Shown piece after piece: positions 23,501 to 35,339 of a DNA stretch of 64,000 bases. The translations under genes were made by a program, and so were the position numbers. The stretch lies in contig PZJY01000001.1 in assembly GCA_031472005.1 (NCBI GenBank), positions 3,286,001 through 3,350,000 on the forward strand, written 5' to 3'. Source of the DNA: Tetracladium setigerum. Its lineage: Eukaryota > Ascomycota > Leotiomycetes > Helotiales. The notes under the pieces were generated by a model. The model was not told the origin of the DNA and made no database searches. It worked only from the letters and a program-made list of their open reading frames with translations. Every line of letters starts with the position of its first letter. Position 1 is the first letter of the stretch.

Positions 23501-23746
23501 AAAATTTGGCTGGGACAAGACATCTGGAGCGGTCGATGGCGCTGCTTGGCTAGTAGCTGAGATGTATTGGCTGTGGCATGATATGGGACTGAGTGATTTG
23601 GTGAAGCATTTATGATGTTTGTAAAGTGGCCAGTCTGGAAATAGGGAAAGTAATGAAGAGAGCAGCGAGTTTTCCAGAAGATTTAATTGCTGTTCACAAT
23701 AATGTGATATAAAAGCGTTAATAGTTCTGTGTGAACTGTGTGTGTG
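20575..23746. other. Intergenic, 3.2 kb, no supportable gene
   Basis: This lies between the hydrolase and dUTPase, both plus strand. It contains a short tandem AAGAGGAAAAGCC repeat near 20750 and a pair of imperfect repeats ending in a perfect hairpin near 21180. No coding exon can be supported. Weak peptide similarity between 22660-22720 and 22890-22940 (minus strand) is noted but not interpretable. Confidence 0.45.
21090..21197. repeat. Imperfect tandem repeat with 9-bp hairpin
   Basis: Two roughly 45-bp copies share GACAGC, GCGACAACAAC-like and GTCGCT blocks. In the second copy AGCGACAAC (21172-21180) and GTTGTCGCT (21189-21197) pair perfectly around an 8-base loop. It could be part of an unannotated structured RNA or a decayed repeat. 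Confidence 0.55.
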
Positions 23747-23793
23747 ATGGACATAAACTGGTCCTCCAAGAAGGCGGTGAGACGAGCGGCAGA

Positions 23794-23799
23794 ACGCGT
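23794..23799. promoter_or_regulatory. MCB-type box (ACGCGT) upstream of dUTPase
   Basis: The palindrome ACGCGT lies 71 bp upstream of the proposed dUTPase start. MCB boxes bind the MBF (Mbp1-Swi6 type) factor and drive G1/S expression of replication genes in ascomycete yeasts; binding here is inferred. Confidence 0.55.
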
Positions 23800-23869
23800 C
23801 CATCTTCACCGCGACTTCATATATTCCCCCCGCATCAATCATTCTCAATCGAAACCAAAACTCTACCAA

Positions 23870-24531
23870 ATGTCAACACCACCACCACCGACAAGTCTCT
23901 CACCAATCTCCTCCCCCCTTCCCAAACGCCAAAAACCCAATCCTCCATCTTCAACCTCGCCCGCCAAAATGTCTACCTCCGACTCCACCCCAGCCGTTAC
24001 CCAACTCACAAGCACCTCTGAACCACCCCTCCTCATCAAGAAACTCTCTCCCAAAGGTCGTCTCCCAACACGAGGCAGCGCCTTCGCCGCTGGTTATGAT
24101 ATCTACGCATCTAAAGACACCACTGTCCCTGCGAGAGGAAAAGTCCTTGTTGATACTGATATCAGCATGGCTGTCCCAGCCGGAACCTGTTCGTTCCTCC
24201 CCTATTACCCCTCCACCCCAAAATCCAGAATCAAAGAGTTCCACCCAATTCTAACAATACCTCTTCAAAACAACCAGATGGTCGCATAGCTCCTCGCTCT
24301 GGTCTAGCATCCAAACATATGATTGACACCGGCGCTGGCGTAATCGACGCCGATTACCGCGGACAAGTCAAAGTGCTCCTCTTCAACCATGGCGAGGCAG
24401 ACTTCGAGGTCAAGGAAGGTGATCGTGTGGCACAGTTGGTGTTGGAAAGGATTTATACTCCTGAGGTGCAGGAGGTGGAGGTTTTGGAGGAGAGTGTTAG
24501 GGGAGCAGGTGGATTTGGGAGCACCGGTTGA
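23870..24531 (+). CDS. DUT1: Deoxyuridine 5'-triphosphate nucleotidohydrolase (dUTPase)
   Basis: Exons 23870-24188 and 24278-24531 (intron 89 nt, phase 1) encode 190 aa. All five motifs of the trimeric dUTPase family are present in order: AGYDIYA, PRSGLA, GVIDADYRG, GDRVAQLVLERI and the C-terminal Gly/Arg-rich RGAGGFGSTG that closes over the active site. The enzyme hydrolyses dUTP to dUMP and pyrophosphate, keeping uracil out of DNA and feeding thymidylate synthesis. Residues 1-50 form a Pro/Ser-rich extension with possible nuclear-type basic patch PKRQK. An in-frame upstream ATG (23747) would add 41 basic residues, and another Met lies at 23969, so alternative starts are possible. The MCB box at 23794 lies between the first two, which favours 23870. 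The intron falls between motif 1 and motif 2. Confidence 0.93.
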
Positions 24532-25436
24532 GCGAGGGGAGGGAATCGAGGATGTGAAGGTGGAGGTTGAGTGTGAATGATTATGACTTCATGAGGTTAT
24601 GCGAAATGTGGAGGAGGTAAAAGGGGAGACGTGGGAATTAGATGAGATCTTATTGCAAGACAATCCTACTAGAATAGAAATGCATCTAACGAATCAAAGT
24701 TGTGAGCTTTCTCAAATCCACGGAGTTGAAATTCTCTTGAGATGTCAGCTGCAAACCAGGAGCGAGAACGGATATTGCAGATATCCTACTGCGATATGAA
24801 ATGTGTTGTTACACCAGCAAACCAGAAGTGCTTTGTCAGATCTAGTCTAGTCACATTATATTCGCACCTGAACAAGAATTCTCTGGCATTGGTAGGTATC
24901 ACCATCACTATCTGACTGCATTCTGCAGCCCAGCTCAAGCTTCCTGTCTTGAATCTTTACTCCATTGTCCAAGTTGAACCTGTCAATCTGGTTGCTTTGG
25001 TTGATTCCGATATTCGACGTCTCCTGGCTCACACCAACCCACCACCAACTTTTCAAACCCGCCAAGAATTTAAGTGATATTTTGTTTTTTTCTTTCTTTG
25101 GGATAAAAATCCTCGGGTACTTAATATGACATACTAGACATGTGTGAAGTACCTAGGTATGTTTTGATATCAACCACTTTAACCTTTCCAAATCAAAAAC
25201 ACCTCCATAATCGTTTCGCAGTGCTTTCTACTAGCCTATGTTGGTTGCAAAACTCCCAAAACACAAAAATCATCAACATGGCTAATGCATGTTTGGTATC
25301 ATAACGTTGAAACCCCGTTCCCCAACCCATTCCCTTGATTCTACTGTCCTGTATCTCCGACTCGTTAGAAAAAAGCCATCGCTCATCTTTTTCGTTTTCT
25401 CGTTATTTCCTTTTTTTTCGTCCATTCGTCCGTTTA
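24532..25436. other. Convergent intergenic space, 0.9 kb
   Basis: This lies between the 3' ends of dUTPase (plus) and the bHLH gene (minus). It holds their terminators and 3' leaders. I see no further gene. Confidence 0.55.
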
Positions 25437-27450
25437 CTAGACTTTTACAGTTTCCAATTCCTTTTCGGCTTTCTCAGCACGTTTGTTTGCGTCCTCGACT
25501 TCTTTCTGCAGCTGCTTGATATACTCAATTGCCAATTCTACCGTGCTAGCCTTGCTGTTGGCGCTTTGAGCCGAGGCCTTACTCGTCGTGTTCTCATTCG
25601 TCTCCGCGGCGTCACCACTCTTCTCACAACCACTGTCTTTCCCGGCAGCTTTTGGCAACAACGTGGCAATTTCTTGTAGAGCTGAGTTGATCCGGTTTCG
25701 TCGCCCTTGTTCTGCAATTTTGTGCGACGTTCGTTTTGAGGTAAGGTTTGTTGAAAGTTCGGCGGGGTAGGACACCCCTGGAAGATTGGTTCCCTCGAGA
25801 ATGTTTTGATAGTTGGATTTGGATGCCAGAAGAAGGGAGGCGGTATCATCTGAACCTTTGCCACCGCCGGGAAGAAGAGGCTTGATACTCGGCGATATCC
25901 TAGGAAGGAGAGCAGGAGACATGAGAATTGAACTACTGGCTCTCTTTTTGGGCCTCGGGTAGAACCTGCGGTGTTCTCCGTCCAGTTGACCCGTTCATCG
26001 ATTCGATTTGCGGGCTTTGACTTGCGGAGATTGATGTTCTTGGCCGGACCAGAGATGGAGAAGGCATGGTCGTAAATGAAGACCTTCCGCCTACCGAACT
26101 TAACGTGGGAGTCGTCTGCCCATCGGAGGTAGTCTCTATGCGAGACATGTGTGGCCTGGTAGCAGCTTTTGTAGCAGGTTCTGGTAAAGCAAAACTATCC
26201 AGCGCTTCGTCAAGGTCCATATTGTTCAGGTTTAGGACAGGCGGGGTTCCATGCGGTGATTGAGCAAGCCTCATCAACGAAGCTGGGGTCGCGGGTGATC
26301 CCATAGGTAACCGATGAGTTATCGGGCTCTCCCTATGCGCTTGGACATAAGGAGATCGATTTGCAGAACCCGGAATAGGAAGAGGTGGTGGTGCCATTTC
26401 CGAAAGATGCTCTGGGGATATGGAATCACTTTCTGATTCGCCCGTACTTGGAGCCGAGTGAGAGGAGCTGCCCTGAGGCAGAAGATCCATATGACTCGTA
26501 GTTGGCTCCATTATATCCCCTAGAAGCTGAGGGGTAAGAGTAGTGACAGAGTTCTTTTTGCCTCTTTTTGGCTTTACAATAGGCGATTGCCGTATTGATC
26601 GTGTGCCTCGGGGTTTAGGTGGTGGTGCTTTACGGGTCGGCTTTTTGGAAAGAATGATGGAGCTTGCAGGCGCAGAATGAGAATCCGCATTCATGTCGAT
26701 GGGTGAATTAGTCGTTCCAGATAGTCTGTGATCATACACAGAGGAGTGCTCGCTCTGCGCATGAAGTGCAGGCGAACTCAAGGGACTGAAGTAGGCACCG
26801 GGAACAGTATACTCTGGTATGCTGAAGTGAGTCTCAAGCGGTGTAACCGCGGGCGACACAAGTGGCGTGAAAGCCATCTGGGTTGAAGCATTAGTCAAAT
26901 CTCCGCTTCTGGGTAGCTCTACTTACATCTTGCTCCTTTCCTTGCATCTGATAATGCTCAAAAATGGATTGTTGCTGGGGATTTGACTGGCGATAGTATT
27001 GGGATGTGGCACTCTGCATTTCAACACTATTCGGTGTAGGAGGAATCATTCCAGCTTGAGCGAAGTAATTCCTCTGTTGCTCTAGCATCTGCCTCTGCTG
27101 TTGTTGGTGCCTTTGTTGTTGCAGAAACTGTATTTGGGCATCCAACTCCACAAGGCTATTGTCTCCCGGATGTCTGTGGGCCAAAGCCTTGGTTGGATAA
27201 CTTGCTGTGCTGGTCACCGAAGGCATTGCCTCGTGCATGCTTGTATCATGGCCCATAACCTGCTGTACATTGCCCATTCCAATATCCATACTTTCTCCGT
27301 TATCTTGCATCATTTGTGTATCTTGCGACTGCTGGAAGTCCTGGAAGTCGAATTGCAAGTTATCCCCAGATTCATATCGAGGAACTGGTGGAAGTCGTCT
27401 GGACCAGACAAAGTGGGATCTTGCCCGTTCCATGCTGTCGAGGTATCCAT
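25437..27450 (-). CDS. nuc-1: bHLH transcription factor of the NUC-1/PHO4 (PalcA) type, frame broken twice
   Basis: Exons 27450-26927 and 26877-25437 (intron 49 nt, phase 0) give about 654 aa after two single-base corrections. The C-terminal bHLH (about residues 556-633) starts KRTSHKIAEQGRRNRIN, with the His-Glu-Arg triad (560, 564, 568) that reads CACGTG-type E-boxes. It has a long loop and helix 2 KASTVELAIEYIKQLQKEV, then a short coiled coil to the stop. Conserved upstream segments include MIPPTPNSVEM, FTPLVSPAVTPLE, IPGAYFSPL-like YTVPGAYFSPLSSPALHA, and PALLPRISPSIKPLLP. NUC-1/PHO4 activates phosphate-acquisition genes under phosphate starvation, in the nucleus. The frame needs one more base in the C4 run at 27364-27367 and one fewer in the G3 run at 25957-25959. 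The start MDTSTAWNGQDP at 27450 has a good context (TCAACATGG). Confidence 0.82.
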
Positions 27451-30400
27451 GTTGACGAAAGAGGTTTTGCGTCGGGTCGAGACAGAGAGAATCGCCAGTT
27501 GGAGGAGGGGCGGTGATCGTGTAGGGAAGGCAGTAGGGCAAGAGAAGCGAGGACTCGGAGTGATTGCCCACTGTTCTCAAGCCATGTAAACAAGACGGTT
27601 CTTGCTTTCGGCGAATATGCCTCCAAATTCCTATCCCCGACCGTGGGTGTGTGTATGAAGAAGCTTCGACTGTTATTCGAATGGAGGAAGATGTATTGGA
27701 GGTGGGATGTGGAAGGCTGCGCCGGTAGAATTTGTTGTGTTGAGAGCTCTCGACGCAGAGAGAATGAATGGTTTGCTGGCAGCAGATGTTTGCACGCGAG
27801 TAGCGAACGAGCGACTTATTAAAGAAAGGAGTTGTTCGGCCTTTGAAAAGATAGATAGATGAGTTTGACTTCTGGTTGAAGATTGCAGTCGAGTAGTGTC
27901 CCGCTTTTGCTGCACGCTACGTGATTGGGTGAGGGCAGCCAGAGTTTCGAGGGAGGGTCCAACACAAATTAGATTTCCGCAGTTGTGAGCATCGTCCACA
28001 AGTTGCGCCGTCCGTGATGGATCTCGGTGCTTAGTATGGAGTCGGCGTCGCTGGCTGTCGTGGACTGTACAGTACGGAGTCCGAAACGGGCTACAAATTT
28101 CGCATTCGAAGAAGAGAAGATGGGGGACGACGATGATGATGGAGGAGGATTGCGAAGGCTGAGTGAGGGCTGGAGGTAGCAAGGTTAAGTCAAAGTAACC
28201 TACAACAGCATGGAGGAACTATGCAAGTTTGGTGTGGTACGAGAGAAAGACAGAGCGAGAGCTAGCTCACACACACACAACCTTCGGGAAATTGAAGCAG
28301 CGCCAGGTGAGCTGGTTATTATGAAGGAATCCGAGAACAGAACTGGCTCGACGAACTTTAGTCACGATGCACTCCACTCCCAGGATCACAGCGACAACAT
28401 ACATAAACGGAGGTACAGACTACTCCAGGATGTGCGGAAGAGACAGGACGAGGAGAACGAGGTCATCGCTTGCTTGAATGCGCGCGGGATGCCCCCACTG
28501 CGCTCTATATTTGTTGCTGCTCTTCTCTATCACTGCAGAAGGCTTCCTCCTCCGACTGGCAGTTCCCCAGATGGAGGAAATCTACCGATATCTGCTGGTA
28601 ATGGGTAAGTATCATACATAGCACGACATTCTATATATTTCCAATAACCTCTTGCTCTGAAACCCTCTCCCTCCTTTACCTGCTTAGAAAGATATATAGA
28701 GCTTTTCCTCCTCCACCACCCCCACCCTACCAAGCGCCATCCGCATCTGACACTACCTCCGAAGCACATCGCATCTGACAATAACTGCTGTCGACCAAGG
28801 GCTGGCGGCCAACTTCCCCGAGCTCTGGATACATTGGTTATTCCCTTGATTGGCTGCGCAAAGCCTAACGCAGCTCACCCTGTATCGCCAACGCTAAGTG
28901 CAGAACGGAAGTGCCAGGGTCACAAAACCACAGATTTTCAAATGTCGGAGACGCAGGTTCTTTCACAACGGCCTCGGGCCCTGGTATCCTCTCTCTTTCA
29001 GAACTCGCGAATGACATACATGTGCCTGGAAAGACCCTTGAAAACCAGAGCGGCTTGTGCGGCTTGTTTTCATTCATTTGAAGCATGGCGACCTCTTGGT
29101 TCTTGACATCTCCTCGCTTATTAGCCTCTCGTACCACAATTGCCTCATGTTTGCCCCTCACATCTCACCCAAGGAGTTCGGAATTGTCATGTTGTTTTGT
29201 CACCGAATCTGTTTTTTTTTCGCCTTAGCCTCCCCATCAGTGTGGGCTTGAGGCTCCTCCCAAGGCCGTTGGAAAGCATCTGATGTTGGTTGTGCCGAGC
29301 CAAATCCCGTAGGCGAAGTTTAGACGATGTAAACAACAAACCTCCAGTCTGATCAAAAAAAGGAGAAATAGTTGATTACTTCCCGGTCCCTGGCCTAGTC
29401 GAAGTTCTGCATCGATGCTGCAAGTGCCCCAAGTTTGGAGCTCTGATTCCTTGCAAAGTCGTGCATCATCTTCAAGTCCCATGTCCAATGACCTCCTCTC
29501 CCCTACACCCTACCCAGAGCACTGGAAAGCCCCTCAGCTTCCTCACAGTCTTCTAGAAGGATTCTGGCAAGCCTCCAATGCGACGGCAGCATCACTGAGG
29601 TCATGGGAGAAGTCGGGCAGCAAGAAAGAGAGAAGTGAAGCTCTCAGGATAATGGATTGGCCAATCAGAAGCGCGGATTCCGACATGTGTCGAGATGAAC
29701 GGGTCTCCAGAGCATCATCACCAAAGTCCATCTTTCTTTCCTATCGATCAATCGGACGCACCCGTTTCAAAAAGAAACTTCACGCAGGGAGTAGGGAAGG
29801 TCTTCTAGAAGCTTGGAGGTCTTCCATAGGATGGTGGAGTCGACGAGGTGGGAAAATATACTTGTTGTGCTTTTTCTCGCTTCACGATTTCCCAACCGCA
29901 ACATAAACAACCACCACAAGACATACTGCGGAAGCTGCGCCTTTGCACCTACCACCACCACCACGTATTGCTCGAAAGCACAGTGCTACTTCGGGCCATT
30001 CTCTCTTGTTCTGTACATTGTACTGTACCCTATTTGTCCCGAAATTCCACTGGGGAAGACCACCTTTACTTTCGGCGACGATTGGCCTTGGATGAGACAC
30101 TCAGAGAGTAGCTTTCTCTGTTATCTACTACCCCAGACCCCAGACCTCAGCCCCTGTGAGTAGCCCATGCAACTAAATTCGAGCATAACCTGTCAAGATA
30201 TGCTGGGCTACGAGAAGACTTCCAGTTTGATGGCGCTGTACTGTACTCACCGAAGAACCAAGACCTGTATGATATAAAACTCTCTTATCACCCACTTGGC
30301 AAAAGGCAAGGCGTTCTTCCAGGCTCTGTCAGATGCTACTCGAGAGGCTGCCGACTTCTAACGATTCGGGGAAGCCGCTGGATCAAGGGAAAAAGAAAAC

Positions 30401-33400
30401 GATGCCAGGGCTAGAACACTTCGGGCCCGGATGGAATGGACACTTTACAAAGTTGTGACATTGTGCCGTACCAGGGAACGATAGAGTTTGCACACGACCT
30501 CGAACATCTGCTCTCTTCTCCACCAGCTGCGAGATCTGATCCACATCTCGAACCAGGCTCTTGGATTGCAGAGAACAGCCCATGGTTCTTCCAGACCCAC
30601 CAATGTATGTTATCTTCGATCGGAGCATGGTAATGAATCCACTCTATCTTAAGAGCACGACATCACAGTTTATGAAGATACATTAACTCACACCATATAC
30701 TGATCACTGGCAGAAGCACGAGATGATTTACCTGTCCTCACACCACTTTACGTTTCGAAAATTCTTAGAGAAGCACACCACCACCGCATCACCAACACCT
30801 ACCCATAACACTTCAAATTATCTCACCACCCACCCCATGAACACTTCCAACACTCCCGAAATACCCGAATTCATACATACCTCGAGGATATACAAGAAGG
30901 AAACATTGTTTTTATCATGATAGTTTCTCTGAAGAACGGCAATTTGATCATGGTACTCTACTCTGCTTCTGCGAACTCTTCGAAACTTATTTCTGTTGGA
31001 TATGAAGGATTGCAATACAAGATTGAAACGCTTCAGGTGTACCTAGGCGATGAATAATTAGGGCTTCGTGGTGAGCAGGTTGGGACGATCTCTGCGTCAG
31101 AAAGTTGGTTTTAGTGAGTTGAGGGGGGAAGACAGGTAAAGTGGGGGAACCGTATACTTCTATCAATGATAGCCCAAGAACAAGACAAGATTCTTATTGC
31201 GTAGCTCGTACCACAGATCAAATCCCGAGGTTAACGAAGTTGAAAGCATATCAGGACGGTTGCTTGATTAGGAATGAAAAGTAATACAGGTATGATTACA
31301 GATCTTCCTTGCCCCGTCTCTTTGCGATCTCAACTATTTTTAATACAACTCTTCGAGTATACCATCCAATTTTTAAGAGATAATTTTCAACTTTATAATA
31401 GTAATAAAAATACAAGCAATGAAGTGACTCTCTCGATGTCGGCAAGTTTCAATCAGCTTAAAACTCAGATTCACCTCACATCTTCCATTCTCATATCTTG
31501 GCAGTCATTAACCTAAACAACTTCAACACCTTGACCTCTCCATGACTGCTGTGCACAATTGACTTCGCCCTATTTGACATTTGTAAACCTGCCTCGGATT
31601 TGCTGCGTTTTATTAAATTGCTAGATTTTGTTTTCGACAACGTAATCTATATCATAATCTCCCTGTTTGTACTGTACATCACCAAAGACCCCAAGCAAGC
31701 ACACAACACTGGAGAGCCTTTTCATCCTACCCTCACTTGATATACCCACCTACACAACAAGCCAAACACATCACCACTCAATTAATCTCAAATCTCACCT
31801 GCATTCCCAACCAACCCTTTTTGTTACAGTACCCTTCAATCTTTCAATCTCCAGTCCTCAATCTCCAATCCTTGATGTCCAAACCCAACCCATTACGACA
31901 TTTTGCCCATCACCCATTCCCCATTACCCCATCACAAAACAAAACAAAGCACAGCACAAACCCCCACACCGCGAAAATGAACGAAGTTCAATCAAAAACG
32001 CATTCCCACTAACTTAGCACGGCCCTCACTTCCCATATCCTTCCACAAACCTCACTTGTGGAGTCAACCCCACACACAGCAACAGCATTGCAGCAACAAG
32101 AAAAAGAAAGGAAAGGAAAGAAATGACGGGATTATTCGGATGACACATCAGTTCTACTAACCGCCGTCGGATCTGATCTGCAAGATGAGAGAGACGAGGA
32201 GAGCATACACGCCGCGCTTGACATTCGTACTTCACAGCAGCACATTGTCATCTGACCTTTTTTTCATCACATATATTTTCTTGGTTTCCCTGCAATTTCA
32301 TGCCTACTCTAAAAAGAATGATGCAAACAAAGAAAAATGGACAACGAGAAACATTACGTTTAGCTTTCCGCGCTCACTTTGTTTTCTTCATCGTGCGTGA
32401 GGAGCAATCGACCGAGACCATGTTTCGGAATCAGGAGGTTGAATACATGGAGGAAATAGGAAGGGCGTCGGGAGTTAATTCGTTCGAGAGGCCACGCAAG
32501 AGAATCGCCAGAAGTTGAAATAGTTCTTGAGCAACTGGCCAAAAGCGGTCATACTTGCAAGATAAACATGTTGTAAGGGGAAACATAAATAAGGCTCTTA
32601 GCAGTGCCAGCAAAGCTTCGAGGAAGCAGGGGAGGGCAGGATATCACCATCACATGTCACGACATCTGTCAAATCACAGCACGCAAAGACCAATAATTTT
32701 TTGACCCATCATTATATTGACTAGGAGTTTGCACAGACCGCAGACCACAAGAGGATCGATGAATTTTTTAATAAGAGCCACGTGAAAAGGAAAATCTAAA
32801 GAACTTTTGAATAGCAAGCTTGAGAAAGCCACGACTGATGTGCAGATCTTGCTGCACAACGATAAGTGTTAGGCCATAATGCAAGATTTGTAAGATTCTC
32901 AGCCTCAAATCTCAGATCCATGAAACAAAAGCTCGCGATATCCACTCATGCTGACGACGAAAGCCGAAGCGGAGAGAAGAAGGCATTCATGCATAAATAA
33001 CGTGCCAGATCGCAAGAGAAGAGGTATGTCATACTTCCTGCTCAAACGTGAACGCGAGACCCAAGTCAGATATTGATATGAGTAAAGTGCAATGAGATCG
33101 AAAACCAGGTGATGCTTGAAAGACAAGCACACAAGGTGGATGATTATGCGAAAGATGGAGGATATCAACGCAGTACTCGAATCCGATGTAGATTCGAGCG
33201 CTACCAGGCCTTTGTCCATGGCAGATAAGAAAGAGCAACGCGAGAGAAGTACAAGTCGTGGTACCAAATCAGTTGTCAGGACGAATACGAATCAAAGGCT
33301 GAGTTGAAGTCGAATTCGCAGGTAAGATCGATAGCCGAAAAAATGTTTGAGAGAGCGATAAAGGAAATGTGCAAGGTGTAAGAGAACCGTCGTGACGCAT

Positions 33401-33628
33401 GAGGCAGAAGAACGTCTATTGCTTTTGTACATGGGCATCGTGAGAGAAAGCAAAAAAGCAAACTTCCCACCCATCCGGTACTTTTGAGGGCGTAACGCTA
33501 ACAGGAGAACTGCAATCCATAGGGACGCGCGCAGGAGAAGAAGAAGCCGGGGCAGAAAGGCAAATTCAAAGGGACCAACGCCGATGATCGCTGAAACTCC
33601 AGTGCGGCAACGCAACATGCATGAATAT
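27451..33628. other. Intergenic, 6.2 kb, no supportable gene
   Basis: This begins with the promoter of the bHLH gene. A 132-codon plus-strand frame (28210-28608) and a 163-codon one (29415-29906) are open but have no recognisable motif and are overlapped by opposing frames. Pyrimidine- and A-rich stretches around 31.6-32.0 kb look like leader or spacer sequence. GTACAGTAC-type motifs recur near 28.07, 30.01, 30.24 and 31.67 kb. Confidence 0.45.
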
Positions 33629-35339
33629 TTACTGAAAGCAGAATAAGCAAATGCAGCGATCTCTACTTCAATGAAGACTTACTTGAAGAGGGAAGTTTCC
33701 GTAGGCGTGTGCTGGTGGCATACCCATGGATTGGTATTGTGGTGGAGGGGGAGCAGGTCGGTAAGGAGTGCCAGCAGGTCCTGAGTTGTTTTGAGAGCGG
33801 CCCCATGAGAGACGGACGCGAGAGTTACCAATTGGGTAACCTTGCATCTGGTTGATGGCCATCTCAGCAGCGTGACGCTGAACAAATTGGACAAAGCCAC
33901 AGCCCTTTCCGGGTGGGATCTTGACATAGGTGATCTCGCCAAAGCCTTGGAAGAAGGAGCGGAGTTCATCTTCGGTGACATATCCGGACAAACCACCGAC
34001 GAAGACAGTTGTGTTGTTGGGATCAGTGAACTGGTTCATTGGTTGAGGAGCACCATAGTAGCCAATGGCAGCAGGGCCTGGAGCACCCATACCATACATG
34101 CCTGGAGCTACAGAGAAGTTAGTACATGTAGAGAAAAAAATGGGAAGCAAGGCACATACCACCGCCAGCTGGTCCGCCGCCACCCATGGCACCTTGCATA
34201 GGCATGCCTGCGGGGCCACCGCCACCAGACTTGTTCTTTGGTGTAGCAGTAGAGATGCGCATGGGGCGATTGCCGCAATACACACCCTGCATCTCGGTGA
34301 GGGCACGTTGTTGATCAGCCTCATCGCCAAAGCGGACGAAACCATATCCTCTGGACATGCCGGAGATTGGGTCGGTCATGATCTTTGCGGATTTGCAGGA
34401 TGGGAATCGGGATTGGAAAAGGGAAACGAGAACATATTCGTTGACTTCAGGGCCAAGATCACCAACGAAAATGCTGAATTCAGGACCACGGTCATCACTA
34501 GAATTAAGTCAGTGTGTGCTCAGGAGGTTTGAAGTAAGTGCTAAATGAGGAAATAGAAAGCTTACCGTCGGTCTGCGAGTCCTCCACCAGAAGCCCAGTT
34601 TAGCTTGAATGGGCGCGATGTGTTTGGGATCATAGAACCGTTGAGGGACAGGGCCTTGGCAGCAGCTTGAGCAGTGGCAAAGTCAATGAAGCAGTATCCA
34701 GCATTGCTAATAATGAGTTAGCAATCAAGAAAGACGAAACACGTATGCACAATATGCCTACCCAGAGAATTTGTCGCGAATCATCTTAACATTGACAGTC
34801 TCGCCCATACCGAACCAGACAGAACGAATGAAGTTCTCATCAATCCATGGCTCGAGCTCGCCCATCCTATTGGCGGAGTTAGCAAGACACTCAATTGAAC
34901 TAACGGAGAAGTTTATGATCATTGATGGGAGTGGGGGAAAGTGAAGTTGGGATGGTTGAGGCGACCGCCGACAAGCAACAGTCATGAACATCCAGAGAGC
35001 GCTTGTTCCGAGATAGTTGGAAGCAGGCTCGAGAGTTGGAAACGACGGTGCTGTCGAACATGTTGTGGGAAATATAAGGCATCGATGGGAATATCGAAGA
35101 GGGATGGAGTAGCTGCCGAATGCTTACCAGAGGGTTGTCTTCGCATCACCGCTGACGCTTCCAGAGGAGCCATCAACGCCACCTTGTTGGGCGAAAGGAG
35201 CGGGGGATCCGCTCTCTTGACCTCCTTGAGGTTGCTGCTGTTGTTGCTGATTCATTTGTTGGGGTTGTTGGCCTGGCATACCGTTTCCGTTCTCAGGAAC
35301 GAATTGGCCTTGTTGGTTTGGGTCGTATTGGAAAGACAT
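33629..35339 (-). CDS. csx1: Three-RRM RNA-binding protein, Csx1/Nam8 family
   Basis: Exons: 35339-35128, 34866-34762, 34706-34566, 34497-34160, 34107-33683 and a terminal exon starting with the stop codon (33631-33629). Phases agree throughout and the product is 407 aa. RRM1 (about 69-146) begins TTLWMGELEPWIDENFI with RNP-1 GNAGYCFIDF. RRM2 (about 160-236) begins FSIFVGDLGPEVNEY with RNP-1 SRGYGFVRF. RRM3 (298-366) begins TTVFVGGLSGYVTEDEL with RNP-1 KGCGFVQF. The N-terminus is Gln-rich and the linker before RRM3 is Gly/Met/Pro-rich, as in TIA-1/Nam8 proteins. Fission yeast Csx1 stabilises stress-induced mRNAs; budding yeast Nam8 acts in U1 splicing. Which role applies here is open. Intron 1 is long (261 nt). 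If the last intron is retained, four residues (VSLH) are added instead. Confidence 0.9.

Noticed and set aside
23387..23869. 160-codon minus-strand frame next to dUTPase
   Set aside because: It is antisense to the dUTPase promoter and leader, including the MCB box, and has no protein-like motif.
28210..28608. 132-codon plus-strand frame upstream of nothing identifiable
   Set aside because: Composition is unremarkable and no domain, signal peptide or neighbouring exon supports it.
29415..29906. 163-codon plus-strand frame
   Set aside because: Opposing and overlapping frames are equally open; no recognisable feature.
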